Of a stretch of DNA of 64,000 bases, positions 33,908 to 42,804 are shown one piece after another. This DNA is from Luteolibacter sp. Y139. Lineage in GTDB: Bacteria > Verrucomicrobiota > Verrucomicrobiia > Verrucomicrobiales > Akkermansiaceae. The position numbers and the translations under genes were made by a program. Positions within the stretch are counted from its first letter, which is position 1; every line of letters begins with the position of its first letter. Location of the stretch: NCBI RefSeq assembly GCF_038066715.1, contig NZ_JBBUKT010000013.1, positions 124,001-188,000 on the forward strand, in the 5' to 3' direction. A model generated the notes under the pieces. The model saw nothing but the letters and a program-made list of their open reading frames with translations. It made no database searches and was not told where the DNA came from.

Positions 33908-34753
33908 ATGAAGTCCTCCCAGCTTCTCGTTGGTAGGTGCGCGGTCGCCAGCACCCTTGCCGTGTCCTGCATCGCTTCTGCGACAGACACTGCCATCCTC
34001 GATCCCGCGGCACCTCACGGCACCCTCACGGTCGACAGCAATTGGATACGCATCGGCATGAAATCCCAGCTCTCTTGGGGCATTGACTACCCGGCCCCCA
34101 TCATCGGCTTGGCTGACGTCGTCCCGCCGTACGTGATCAAGCCGAAGAAGGACCTCAAGATGAAAGTCCGCGTGATCGGTGCCTGCCTCCAGCAGGCCAA
34201 GTCTAACAACGGCCACGGCAATAATGCCGACGGCGTCGACTCATCCAATCCCGGCCAAGGCTCCGGCGGCCCGAATGGAGCCATCGATCTTTCGAACGGC
34301 ATCGATGACGAACTGAAGGGCCTCAAAAACAGTTACCTCCCGGTCGAAGTGCTGTGGAGCCTCAATGGTGCCACCTGGACCCGCCTCTACTATGGCACCC
34401 AGAACCAGGTGAATTCATCCAAGCCCGTCCTCGATACCACCGTGCTGAATGGAAGCTCCATCAACTTCGCGGCACGTGGCTGGCGGGATGGCGCATGGCT
34501 GCCCCTCTACAGCACGGCGGTCGGCACCGCCAATCTGGTCGTCCTGAAAAACGGCGACCCCATTCCATCGTCAGTCCCGGCATTGGACGGAAGCTCCATC
34601 GGAAGCTACCTCAAGCCTTACGTCGACACCGTCACCAAAGCCGTGAAAATCGGTGACCGCGACCTGATCATCCTCATGGAGATCGGCCAAACCAGTACCG
34701 CGAGTGCTGGTTTCGATCTTCAGGATGTCGTGATCCTGGTGACCTTCGAATAA
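33908..34753 (+). CDS. exported protein of unknown function, paralog B, 281 aa
   Basis: From ATG 33908, signal peptide MKSSQLLVGRCAVASTLAVS. Clear paralog of the gene at 31414: GTLTVDSNWIRIGMKSQLSW, IKPKKDLKMKVRVIGACLQQ, LPVEVLWSLNGATWTRLYYG, WRDGAWLPLYSTAVGTANLV, KIGDRDLIILMEIGQTSTAS, FDLQDVVILVTFE. It differs by an Asn/Gly/Ser-rich insertion of roughly 40 residues (SNNGHGNNADGVDSSNPGQG) placed where paralog A has a short loop. The duplication brackets the two middle genes. Function unknown. Confidence 0.7.
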   Translation: MKSSQLLVGRCAVASTLAVSCIASATDTAILDPAAPHGTLTVDSNWIRIGMKSQLSWGIDYPAPIIGLADVVPPYVIKPKKDLKMKVRVIGACLQQAKSNNGHGNNADGVDSSNPGQGSGGPNGAIDLSNGIDDELKGLKNSYLPVEVLWSLNGATWTRLYYGTQNQVNSSKPVLDTTVLNGSSINFAARGWRDGAWLPLYSTAVGTANLVVLKNGDPIPSSVPALDGSSIGSYLKPYVDTVTKAVKIGDRDLIILMEIGQTSTASAGFDLQDVVILVTFE

Positions 34754-34772
34754 ACAGCCACTCGAAGGGCTT

Positions 34773-36005
34773 TCAGCCCTGCCACTCCGGCAGGGTTTCT
34801 GTTAGAATGGCGGCGATCCGCTTGCGCTCCGACTCCTTCAGCCAGTCGAACGCCGGATCGTCGCCAGCCAGCACCGCCTTCATCCGCGCGATCACCGCCG
34901 ACTTCACCCGCGGCGGCAGGTCGTGGAAGGCCTGCGAATAGACCATGTAGGAGCACCGGTTCTTGAAGATCCGCCCGTAGAGCTGGAAGTCCGCCAGCGA
35001 TTCGCCGGCCTTCGTCCGCGGAAAGTGCCCCACGAACATCTTCTGGAAGGCCTCGCCTCCTTCGATCCCTTCACCGGGATCGACTTCGTCCTTGAAGAAC
35101 AGGCACTCCGCAATCTTCTCCGCCGATCCATCCGCGACTCGGCCCGCACTGCCCGCATCCGGATCATTCTGCGAATCCAGCGCCCGGCTGAGAAAGTAAG
35201 CGCGGCGATACTGCATCGCCGCCGCCGTCATCAGGTTGTTCATCCGGCATTGGTGCTCCAGCACCATCAGCGCCACGATGTCGCTGGTCGCCCGCGGATA
35301 CTTCGAGGTGTCGATCAGGCCTGACACATCCGCCAAATCACTCGTCTTCGGCGTCGCATCCCCGTCTTCCTCATACGTGCGGTTTCCCAGATGTGGCAGC
35401 GAACTGCGCCCCGTCACGTAGTAGCCACCCCACCGCTCCTGGAGTGGCGTGTCATGATTCACATGGCTCGTCCCCATCGCCAGCAGCGGGTGCCCGTCCA
35501 CATTCGGAAACACCGACCTCACCTGCAGCCCCGGCACCCCTTCCGTCCGCGTGGTTCCATGGCAGGACATGCAGTTGGAAAGATCCCGCTCGATCTTTAG
35601 TCCGCCCGTCGGATTCGCATCGATTGTGTAAAACACCGAGCCCAAATCCGGATCTTGCACCACCGCCTCGATGATTCCGCCCGGCACGTAGCCCACATAG
35701 GCGTTCTCCGAAAAAAACAACGCGCGCGGGTTCTTCGGATGAATCAGCGCAATCTGATGGCTGGTCTTCGAGAAAACCAGAATCTGCGACTCCTCCGGCA
35801 CCTTCAGCTCCCGCAGCACGAATTTCAGCCGCTCCAGCGGCGAGCTCCCCTCCATCTGCCGTGCCCCGGATTCCAAGTCCGCCGCCAGCTTCGCCAGCGA
35901 ATTCTCCGACTTCGCGTCCGAATACCGGATCGGCGGCAAATCCCAATAGTCCGCGTCCGCTGGTGCGCTTTGCACCAGCGCCAGAAGCAGGAGAAATCGT
36001 CGCAC
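34773..36005 (-). CDS. exported monoheme cytochrome-like protein, 410 aa
   Basis: Starts at GTG 36005 with a short signal peptide (RRFLLLLALVQSAPADAD). One c-type heme motif, CMSCHG at Cys145-His149, in LSNCMSCHGTTRTEGVPGLQ. The rest is helical with conserved-looking stretches: ILVFSKTSHQIALIHPKNPR, HVNHDTPLQERWGGYYVTGR, ALMVLEHQCRMNNLMTAAAM and FKNRCSYMVYSQAF. Similar large single-heme proteins occur in PVC and acidobacterial genomes and are of unknown function. Convergent with the exported paralog B gene. Confidence 0.82.
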   Translation of the reverse strand: MRRFLLLLALVQSAPADADYWDLPPIRYSDAKSENSLAKLAADLESGARQMEGSSPLERLKFVLRELKVPEESQILVFSKTSHQIALIHPKNPRALFFSENAYVGYVPGGIIEAVVQDPDLGSVFYTIDANPTGGLKIERDLSNCMSCHGTTRTEGVPGLQVRSVFPNVDGHPLLAMGTSHVNHDTPLQERWGGYYVTGRSSLPHLGNRTYEEDGDATPKTSDLADVSGLIDTSKYPRATSDIVALMVLEHQCRMNNLMTAAAMQYRRAYFLSRALDSQNDPDAGSAGRVADGSAEKIAECLFFKDEVDPGEGIEGGEAFQKMFVGHFPRTKAGESLADFQLYGRIFKNRCSYMVYSQAFHDLPPRVKSAVIARMKAVLAGDDPAFDWLKESERKRIAAILTETLPEWQG

Positions 36006-36127
36006 GCCCCCAATTAACGAACTTTTATTCCGTTTTCTATCCCAAATCTCGCCCCGGGTCGGTCGAACAGCTTCACACCCCTTCCCTTGACCCCGCCGCC
36101 CTGTCCCGCAAGTCTCCGCGCCGCCGC

Positions 36128-38110
36128 ATGCTTTCCGTCCACAATCTCCGCGTCGAATATGGCGCCCGCGTCCTATTCTCGGATCTTACCTTCTCGATCC
36201 TGCCACGGGAGCGCATCGCCTTCGCCGGCCACAACGGCGCCGGCAAATCCACGCTCATGAAAGCCATCGCCGGCATCGTGGAAGTCTCCGGCGGCAAGGT
36301 CGTCGTCCCCCGCGGCACCCGCGTCGGCTACCTCCCGCAGGAAGGCATCCACGTGAAGGGCATCTCGCTCTGGGATGAGACCATGAGCGCCTTCGGTGAG
36401 GCGATCGCCATGCAGGAGAAGATCGATCGCCTTTCCGCGGAGTTGGAAAAGCTCGACCCGCGTTCGTCTCCCTACGGCGAACTCCTCGAGGAAATCGGCG
36501 AGTTGGAGCTGCGACTGGATTCCGTCGATCCCGCCCGCATGAAACCCAAGGTGGAGTCCGTTCTCCAAGGCCTGGGCTTCTCGAAGTCCGACTTCGAGCG
36601 CGACTGCGGCCACTTCTCCGGCGGCTGGCAGATGCGTATCGCCATGGCCAAGCTCTTCCTCCAGGAGCCCGAAGTCCTGCTGCTGGACGAACCGACGAAC
36701 CACCTCGACATCGGCACCCAGCGCTGGGTCGAGCAGTATCTCTACGCCTACCCTGGCGCGATCATCCTGATTTCCCACGATTTGGCGCTGCTCGATGGGC
36801 TGTGCACCCGCACGCTGGCCTTCCACCACGGCCGTTGCGAGGAGTATGCCGGCAACTACTCCTACTATCAGACCGAGTCGGTACTTCGTAAGGAGATCCA
36901 GCTCAAGCGATACACCGCACAGCAGCGGGAAATCGCCGAGGTCCAGCGCTTCATTGATCGCTTCCGCGCCTCCGCCAATAAGGCGACACTGGTCCAGTCC
37001 CGCATCAAGATGCTGGAAAAAATCGAGCGCATCCCCGCACCGGAAGCCGAGGACGCGGTGATGAACTTCAAGTTCCCGCCGCCACCAAACAGCGGCAATC
37101 TCACCGCGAAGCTTGAGAAGGTTTCGAAGGCCTATGGCTCGCTGCAGGTCTTCAAGAACTTCGACTTCGAAGTGAACCGCGGCGAACGCATCGCCATCGT
37201 CGGACCAAACGGCGCGGGCAAGTCCACCTTCTGCCGCATCATCACCGGCCAGGAACAACCGGACAGCGGCGAGCACGCCTTCGGCATGCGCGTGGCGACT
37301 TCGTTCTTCTCGCAAAACCACGCCGACGAACTCGATCCCAACAAAACGGTCCTCGAAACCGTCGAGGAAGCCGCATCGCGTGAGTCCGCTCCATATTGCC
37401 GGAATCTGTTAGGCTGCTTCCTCTTCCGCGGGGACGATGTCTTCAAGAAAGTCGGCGTGCTCTCCGGTGGTGAACGCTCGCGCGTCGCACTTACCCGCAT
37501 GCTCGTGGCTCCGGCCAACTTCCTCATCCTCGACGAACCGACGAACCACCTCGACATGCAATCGCAGGAGGTGCTCCAGCGCGCGCTCGCCGACTATGCC
37601 GGCACCGTGATGATCGTCTCCCACAATCGCGCCTTCATGGACCCCGTGGTTCACAAGACCCTCGAGTTCCGCCCCGGCGAGGACCCGCGCCTCTTCCAAG
37701 GCAACATCACCTACTACTTGGAGAAGACCGCCGACGAAAAGTCCGGCCCGAGCCTCTCCACTCGCGCCGCTACGACGGAAACGAAACAGCCCGCCGCCGG
37801 CCAGGCTCCCGCCACGCTTTCCCGCAAGGACCAGAAGCGCATCGAAGCCGAGCAACGCCAGCTCCGCAACCAGGTGCTCAAGCCGCTCGAAGAAGAACTC
37901 GTCGTCTTGGAAAAGCGCATCTCCGACCTCGAAACCGCACAGGCCAACGCCACCGCGGACCTCTCCAAGCCGGAAGTCGTCGCCTCCCCCGCCAAGTTCC
38001 GCCTCGTCAGCAACACCATCGAGCAAGTCACCACGAAGCTCGAAGCCTCCATCTCCCGCTGGGAAGCCCTGACCGAAGAGATCGAGTCAGTGAAAGCAAA
38101 GCTAGTGTGA
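36128..38110 (+). CDS. ABC-F family ATPase
   Basis: From ATG 36128 (MLSVHNLRVEYGARVLFSDL), 660 residues. Two ABC domains: Walker A GHNGAGKST (34-42) and later GPNGAGKST; signature FSGGWQMRIAMAKLFLQEPE and LSGGERSRVALTRM; two DEPTNHLD Walker B regions. The linker between them carries the P-site tRNA interaction motif region (YTAQQREIAEVQRFIDRFRA). The C-terminal 120 residues form a coiled coil (EAEQRQLRNQVLKPLEEELV), as in Uup/EttA relatives. No membrane segments. It is expected to act on ribosomes as a translation factor rather than a transporter. Confidence 0.92.
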   Translation: MLSVHNLRVEYGARVLFSDLTFSILPRERIAFAGHNGAGKSTLMKAIAGIVEVSGGKVVVPRGTRVGYLPQEGIHVKGISLWDETMSAFGEAIAMQEKIDRLSAELEKLDPRSSPYGELLEEIGELELRLDSVDPARMKPKVESVLQGLGFSKSDFERDCGHFSGGWQMRIAMAKLFLQEPEVLLLDEPTNHLDIGTQRWVEQYLYAYPGAIILISHDLALLDGLCTRTLAFHHGRCEEYAGNYSYYQTESVLRKEIQLKRYTAQQREIAEVQRFIDRFRASANKATLVQSRIKMLEKIERIPAPEAEDAVMNFKFPPPPNSGNLTAKLEKVSKAYGSLQVFKNFDFEVNRGERIAIVGPNGAGKSTFCRIITGQEQPDSGEHAFGMRVATSFFSQNHADELDPNKTVLETVEEAASRESAPYCRNLLGCFLFRGDDVFKKVGVLSGGERSRVALTRMLVAPANFLILDEPTNHLDMQSQEVLQRALADYAGTVMIVSHNRAFMDPVVHKTLEFRPGEDPRLFQGNITYYLEKTADEKSGPSLSTRAATTETKQPAAGQAPATLSRKDQKRIEAEQRQLRNQVLKPLEEELVVLEKRISDLETAQANATADLSKPEVVASPAKFRLVSNTIEQVTTKLEASISRWEALTEEIESVKAKLV

Positions 38111-38429
38111 CAAAGCCGACGTGGTCCGCACGCGCCGCGTGCGGTTCACCAGTCAAGGAAGCTATCGGCGGGCGAACGACCTCGAGCGACATGCATAGGG
38201 ACGCCCCCAACGAATAGGACGCCCCCAACGACTAGCCTCTCTTCAGCCCCAACGGGGCGCAATCCCTCAGCCCAGCCCATTGGGCTGGGTTTTGAATTGC
38301 AGAGACTCCGAAGGGCTGAAGGCCCGGCACATTGGGAGAGGATGGAACCCATTCTCGCCGTCCGCTACATTCTGGCACCAATTTCCCGTTTCCCTCCCCC
38401 GCTCCCCGTGCTTGTTTGCTAACAAGCCC
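38111..38429. repeat. intergenic region with palindromes and tandem repeats
   Basis: No gene is supported here. It contains CCGCACGC-GCC-GCGTGCGG (38126-38144), a tandem pair of GGACGCCCCCAACGA units near 38202-38233, AGCCCCAACGGGGC just beyond, and GCCCAGCC-CATT-GGGCTGGG with trailing T residues, which may act as a terminator. Confidence 0.55.
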
Positions 38430-39836
38430 ATGAAATTGAAGTTCTGCGGTGCCGCCGGCACCACCACCGGTTCGCAGCATCTGCTGGAAGTCAACGGCAC
38501 CCGCATCCTCCTCGATTGCGGCCTCTACCAAGGCCATCGCGAGGAAAGCTACGACGTGAACTGCAAGTTCCCCCACTTCGATCCAAAGGAGATCGACGTC
38601 GTCATCCTCTCCCACGCCCACATCGACCACAGCGGCAATCTCCCCAATCTCTGCAAGCAGGGCTTCAGCGGAAACATCTACACCACCTTCGCCACCCGCG
38701 ACCTCTGCCAAGTCATGCTCGCGGACAGCGCCCACATCCAAGAGCAGGACACCGAGTGGCTGAACAAGGACCGCGCCAAGGACGGTCTGCCACCCGTGAA
38801 GCCGCTCTACATGCAGGAGGACGCCGAGCGCTGCCTGCGCCAGTTCGTAACCCTCGGCTACGAACGCCCGATGCCCGTCGCTGAAGGCGTCACCGTAACC
38901 TTCTACGACGCCGGCCACATTCTCGGCGCCGCCCAAGTCTTGTTAGAGATCATCGACAAGGAAGACGGCGGAAAGAAGAAGCGCTTCCTCTTCTCCGGCG
39001 ACATCGGCCGCGGCGGCAATGAAATCCTCCGTGACCCGGTCGTCGTTCGCGATGTCGACTTCGTCCTGATGGAAAGCACCTACGGCGGCCGCGAACACGA
39101 ACTCCCCACCGGGGCAACCGATGAGTTCGGCAAGATCCTCGAAGCCGCCTTGAAAAGAGGCGGCAAGGTCATGATCCCGGCCTTCGCCGTCGAACGCACC
39201 CAGCAGCTCCTCTACATCCTCAACCAGCTCTTCCACTCCGGAAAAGTCAGGCAAGTCCCCGTCTATGTGGACAGCCCGCTCGCCGTGAATGCCACCGAGA
39301 TCTTCCGCATCCATCCCGAGTGCTTCAACGAAACCGTCTATCGCTTCCTCTTCGAACAGCGCGACCCCTTCATCTTCGAAGGCCTGCACCTGCTCCGCTC
39401 GGTGAACGACTCGAAGAAGCTCAACGACGCCAATACCGCTCCCTGCATCATCATCTCCGCCTCCGGCATGTGCGAGGCGGGCCGCATCCGCCACCATCTC
39501 AAGAACGGCCTCGATGACCCGCGGAATACCGTCCTCTTCGTCGGCTACTGCGCCGACAATACCCTCGGCCGCGCCATCCGCGATGGCCGTCCGCAAGTGA
39601 ACATCTTCGGCAAGCCGGTAAAGGTCCGCGCCGCCATCGAAACCATCGACTCCTTCTCCGGCCACGCCGATCACTCGGAGCTGCTCGATTGGTTCCACCG
39701 CATGACCGGCCCCAAGAAACGCGTCTGGCTCGTCCACGGCGAACCCGAGCGCGCCAATTCACTGCGCGAAGCACTCACCACGCAGCACGATGGTGCGGTC
39801 GACGTCGCCGTCCTCGGCGAAACCGTGGAGATCTAA
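38430..39836 (+). CDS. metallo-beta-lactamase / beta-CASP ribonuclease
   Basis: From ATG 38430, MKLKFCGAAGTTTGSQHLLE, 468 residues. The metal-binding HxHxDH is ILSHAHIDHSGNLP (His62-His67), a later FYDAGHILGAAQ, and LFSGDIGRG. The beta-CASP region includes LMESTYGGREHE and MIPAFAVERTQQLLYILNQL, then the ASGMCEAGRIRHHLKNGL motif; the C-terminal RMMBL segment is IDSFSGHADHSELLDWFHRM. This is the CPSF73/Ysh1-like bacterial RNase group, which processes RNA. It has no signal peptide. The alternative upstream start would run through the palindrome-rich intergenic region. Confidence 0.93.
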   Translation: MKLKFCGAAGTTTGSQHLLEVNGTRILLDCGLYQGHREESYDVNCKFPHFDPKEIDVVILSHAHIDHSGNLPNLCKQGFSGNIYTTFATRDLCQVMLADSAHIQEQDTEWLNKDRAKDGLPPVKPLYMQEDAERCLRQFVTLGYERPMPVAEGVTVTFYDAGHILGAAQVLLEIIDKEDGGKKKRFLFSGDIGRGGNEILRDPVVVRDVDFVLMESTYGGREHELPTGATDEFGKILEAALKRGGKVMIPAFAVERTQQLLYILNQLFHSGKVRQVPVYVDSPLAVNATEIFRIHPECFNETVYRFLFEQRDPFIFEGLHLLRSVNDSKKLNDANTAPCIIISASGMCEAGRIRHHLKNGLDDPRNTVLFVGYCADNTLGRAIRDGRPQVNIFGKPVKVRAAIETIDSFSGHADHSELLDWFHRMTGPKKRVWLVHGEPERANSLREALTTQHDGAVDVAVLGETVEI

Positions 39837-39862
39837 CACAGGCAGGAAACGCTCTCCACTAC

Positions 39863-39898
39863 GGCAGGGAACGCTCTCCGAGCGGTCCGGCTTATGGC
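39863..39898. repeat. 36 bp intergenic repeat, copy 2
   Basis: Identical over 36 bp to 20562-20597. A shortened neighbour, GGCAGGAAACGCTCTCC, lies just before it at 39841, so the unit may be locally duplicated. Confidence 0.75.
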
Positions 39899-39982
39899 GG
39901 CCCGCTTCCTAACGCCAACTCCAAACATTCAATCGAAGCCGCTCCCACCCGGGTCTCGCGGCGAATCATCCGCCAAGACTCC

Positions 39983-41110
39983 TCAGCGCTTCTCCTTCTT
40001 CTTCTCGCTGCTGGCCACGGTCACACCGCGCATCCCGAAGAGCGAGGTCGCCTTGAGAATCGGCTTCGCCTTGTTGTCGTTGCTCGCCACCTGCGCATTG
40101 GCGCGCTTGCGATCACGCCCGCTGTCCGCGCTTGCAGACATCGGCGCATCGTTCACCAGCGTGCGTGCCGTGCTCACCGACGAACCGTCCGGACGCTTGA
40201 GCGCCGGCATCTTCACCGTCGAGGTATTCACTGCGGAACGCATGTCGTCGGTATCGGGATCGATGGCATAGCCATCCTTGAGATACTTCCCGTCGATCTT
40301 GGTGCGTCCCACCATCAGGCCGCTTCCCTCACGGAGGATCTGGCCGCCCTTTCCTACTTCGAGAAAGATCCGGTTGTTAGACGAGCCGGTATTGAGCAGC
40401 CCACCCACATTGATCTCGTTGCCAGCGGCAATCTCGATCCGGGGAGCACTGCTCGTTCCCATGTGCAGCACGAAGCCCTCGCCACTGGCCACCTTGAGAT
40501 GGCGCCCAGACCCGCTCGTCTCCACGGTCACCGCACGTCCACCACCGATGCGAACCGCATCGGCCGCCTGGATCAGTCCGCTAGCCGGAATCCTTACAGT
40601 CGGCCCGGCCAGCACCACGCTGCCATTCGTCGCCGAGACGGTTCCGCTCACGGTCAGCGTCGAGCCCGAGCCCGCGGTCATCGTGAAGGTGCCACCGCTG
40701 TTGAAAGCCTGCGGGTCCACATTCATCGTCGCCAGCGTCACGTTGTTCGCCGTCACCGTGCCGGTCACCTTGAGATCTGCATTCGGAGAAAAGAACCCGA
40801 CGTCGCCGTTGGAAGTCACGGTGCCGGCAATCTTGTTCGTCGACGTGCCATTGAGCATGTTCGTCACGCTGGTGCCGCCGATGAAGTCGAAGATCAGTTC
40901 ATTCCCCGAGCCGAGGTTGAACTGACCCCAGTCGAGCACCGTATCACCGGTGATCGTGAAGACCAGACGGGTGCCGGTGGACGTGATCTCGCTTAGCCAC
41001 GTCGCCGAACCGGGCGTGGACAAAACAGGTACCCCGACCGCTTGGCCGTGGGCAGATACGATGAGGAGGGCCGGTACAAGCCCGGCAAGGGGGAATAGGG
41101 AGAGTTTCAT
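39983..41110 (-). CDS. TPS-like (FHA secretion domain) beta-helix protein, 375 aa
   Basis: Signal peptide MKLSLFPLAGLVPALLIVSA. The mature N-terminus has the pattern of the filamentous-haemagglutinin secretion domain: LVFTITGDTVLDWGQFNLGS, NMLNGTSTNKIAGTVTSNGD, VGFFSPNADLKVTGTVTANN, VTLATM. A short beta-helix follows and then a basic, low-complexity C-terminus (RDRKRANAQVASNDNKAKPI) in place of the long repeats of true TpsA exoproteins. No TpsB transporter lies nearby. Divergent from an ECF-like sigma gene across 112 bp, which suggests shared or cross control. Probably surface-exposed. Confidence 0.75.
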   Translation of the reverse strand: MKLSLFPLAGLVPALLIVSAHGQAVGVPVLSTPGSATWLSEITSTGTRLVFTITGDTVLDWGQFNLGSGNELIFDFIGGTSVTNMLNGTSTNKIAGTVTSNGDVGFFSPNADLKVTGTVTANNVTLATMNVDPQAFNSGGTFTMTAGSGSTLTVSGTVSATNGSVVLAGPTVRIPASGLIQAADAVRIGGGRAVTVETSGSGRHLKVASGEGFVLHMGTSSAPRIEIAAGNEINVGGLLNTGSSNNRIFLEVGKGGQILREGSGLMVGRTKIDGKYLKDGYAIDPDTDDMRSAVNTSTVKMPALKRPDGSSVSTARTLVNDAPMSASADSGRDRKRANAQVASNDNKAKPILKATSLFGMRGVTVASSEKKKEKR

Positions 41111-41222
41111 GTCGATGCGTTCGGTGGGACTGACGACCGCTCGTATGATTTTGAAATTAAACCCTACTTAGACGCTTGCAAAGCCTTCTTTTTTAGATTT
41201 TCCTACTGTCAGCTTCACCCCG

Positions 41223-42143
41223 ATGTCCCCCGTTCACCCCCAACGGCACTTGGAAAAGTGCTGGGAAGCCTGCTGGCACCGCGCCCGCCGGCCGGTGGAA
41301 GGCGTCCTCGTCCCAGAGGATCAGGCCTCCAAGATCGCCGAGCAGGTCCTCCGCAATATCTGCCTCGACTACGAGGAACTCCCGCCCGAGGCCGAATTCA
41401 CCGCCCGGGTCATTCAGGAAACCGCCGAGGCCACCCGCGATATCGTCGCCGGAATCCGCCGGAAACAAGCGGATCCCCAGCTTCACCACGATCCGGAGGA
41501 TCGCCGCTACACCCAGAATCTCGATCTGGATCGGCTCCAGCGCGCTCACCCCGATCGCGGCTTCAGCGATCCCGAGTGGAATCGCCTGCCGGAAATCCTC
41601 CGCCCGCTTGCCCTCGCCACCCTCAGCCGCAAGGGCATTCAGGGAGCCGATGCCGAGGACGTCTTCAGCGATACTCTCGTGGAACTCATCCGCGAGCGCG
41701 AGGAAAGCCGCCGCGCCCCTATCCTCGATCCCACGGTCTTCGAGGAGATCATTCCCCTTCACTCCCGCATCGTCCAATACCGCGCCATCGACTGGTTCCG
41801 CCGCAAGAGCGCCCTCAAAAACCAGCCGAATGCCGGCGAGAGCTTCGACGCCCTCACCGGCGACACCGACCGCCCGATGCAGTTCGAGGATGCCTCGGAC
41901 TCCACGCTCAGCTTCGATAAAATCTACGCCGAGTGCCGTGAGGCCCTCAGCTCGCTGGAGTGGCAGCTCGTCTACCACCTCTACGTCGCCCAGACCTCCA
42001 CGGTCCAGGACCTCGTCACCAATGACGCCTTCTGCGCCAAGCTTGGCATCAAGGCCGGTGCCTCCGCCTCCACCCGCCGCCGCGTGATCGGCGAGCTCGT
42101 GGAGGAAGCCCTGGAAAAAATCAGGGAAAATTTAATATTTTGA
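41223..42143 (+). CDS. RNA polymerase sigma-70-like (ECF) factor with long N-terminal extension
   Basis: A 306-residue protein. Residues about 130-200 read like sigma region 2: LALATLSRKGIQGADAEDVF, SDTLVELIRE, then IVQYRAIDWFRRKSALKNQP, the region 2.3-2.4 DNA-melting and -10 recognition part. A weaker region 4-like helical end follows (LSSLEWQLVYHLYVAQTSTV). The first 120 residues are an extension without a recognised family. The next gene, 39 bp downstream, encodes a membrane protein of anti-sigma style. Whether it controls the divergent TPS-like gene is inference. Confidence 0.7.
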   Translation: MSPVHPQRHLEKCWEACWHRARRPVEGVLVPEDQASKIAEQVLRNICLDYEELPPEAEFTARVIQETAEATRDIVAGIRRKQADPQLHHDPEDRRYTQNLDLDRLQRAHPDRGFSDPEWNRLPEILRPLALATLSRKGIQGADAEDVFSDTLVELIREREESRRAPILDPTVFEEIIPLHSRIVQYRAIDWFRRKSALKNQPNAGESFDALTGDTDRPMQFEDASDSTLSFDKIYAECREALSSLEWQLVYHLYVAQTSTVQDLVTNDAFCAKLGIKAGASASTRRRVIGELVEEALEKIRENLIF

Positions 42144-42182
42144 AAATCGGGCCATCAACCTGCGATTGAAACCCCAGACGCC

Positions 42183-42767
42183 ATGGACCCCAACCTTCTT
42201 CCAGAACGCCTCCTTCCGGCCCGCGACCTTCTCACTCGCAGCCTGGTGCTGCATCCGCAGGACTTGGCCCCGGCCATGCCCTCCGGCCTCGCCGCCGATC
42301 TTGCCGCCCGCTTCGCCCCGCGGATGGCCGAGTCCGCCCCGGTCAGAATTCCACTGACCGAACGCTTCCGCAACTGGCTGTCTTCGCCGAGCTTCGGCTT
42401 GGCCGCCGCAGCAGCCGTCGTCATCGGGGTCGCGATTCCCATGCTTTCGGCTCCCGATCCCTCAACGCCGGAAATCTTCCGCGGTGAAACGATGGCCTCC
42501 GTCAGCGACACCGTCCGCATCGCCTTCATCGGCGAGAATGCCGACGTCACCGCCGCGATCAAATCTTCCGGTAACTTCGAAGCCTTCGCCTTCGCCGCCG
42601 ACGCCGCCTCCCTTCCCGGGCCAAAGGTGGTGATCGACTTCCGCACCGGAACCGTCAATTCGGTGAACTCCAGCGGCCAGACAATCCACTCGTCACGGCT
42701 CCCCATAGAAGCCAAGCAAACACCCGACGTGGTGGCCGACGCGATTTCCCGCCTCAGCGGCAAATGA
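42183..42767 (+). CDS. putative anti-sigma-like membrane protein, 194 aa
   Basis: ATG 42183. A soluble N-terminal part of about 70 residues, MDPNLLPERLLPARDLLTRS, leads to one membrane helix (FGLAAAAAVVIGVAIPML) and then a soluble C-terminal domain (TVRIAFIGENADVTAAIKSS, PGPKVVIDFRTGTVNSVNSS). This single-pass topology, with a cytoplasmic N-terminus directly downstream of a sigma-like gene, fits an anti-sigma factor, but no ASD zinc motif is seen. The assignment rests on order and topology. Confidence 0.6.
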   Translation: MDPNLLPERLLPARDLLTRSLVLHPQDLAPAMPSGLAADLAARFAPRMAESAPVRIPLTERFRNWLSSPSFGLAAAAAVVIGVAIPMLSAPDPSTPEIFRGETMASVSDTVRIAFIGENADVTAAIKSSGNFEAFAFAADAASLPGPKVVIDFRTGTVNSVNSSGQTIHSSRLPIEAKQTPDVVADAISRLSGK

Positions 42768-42804
42768 GCTTGTGAAGACATGTGAATAGACAACAGGGTG
42801 CCGC

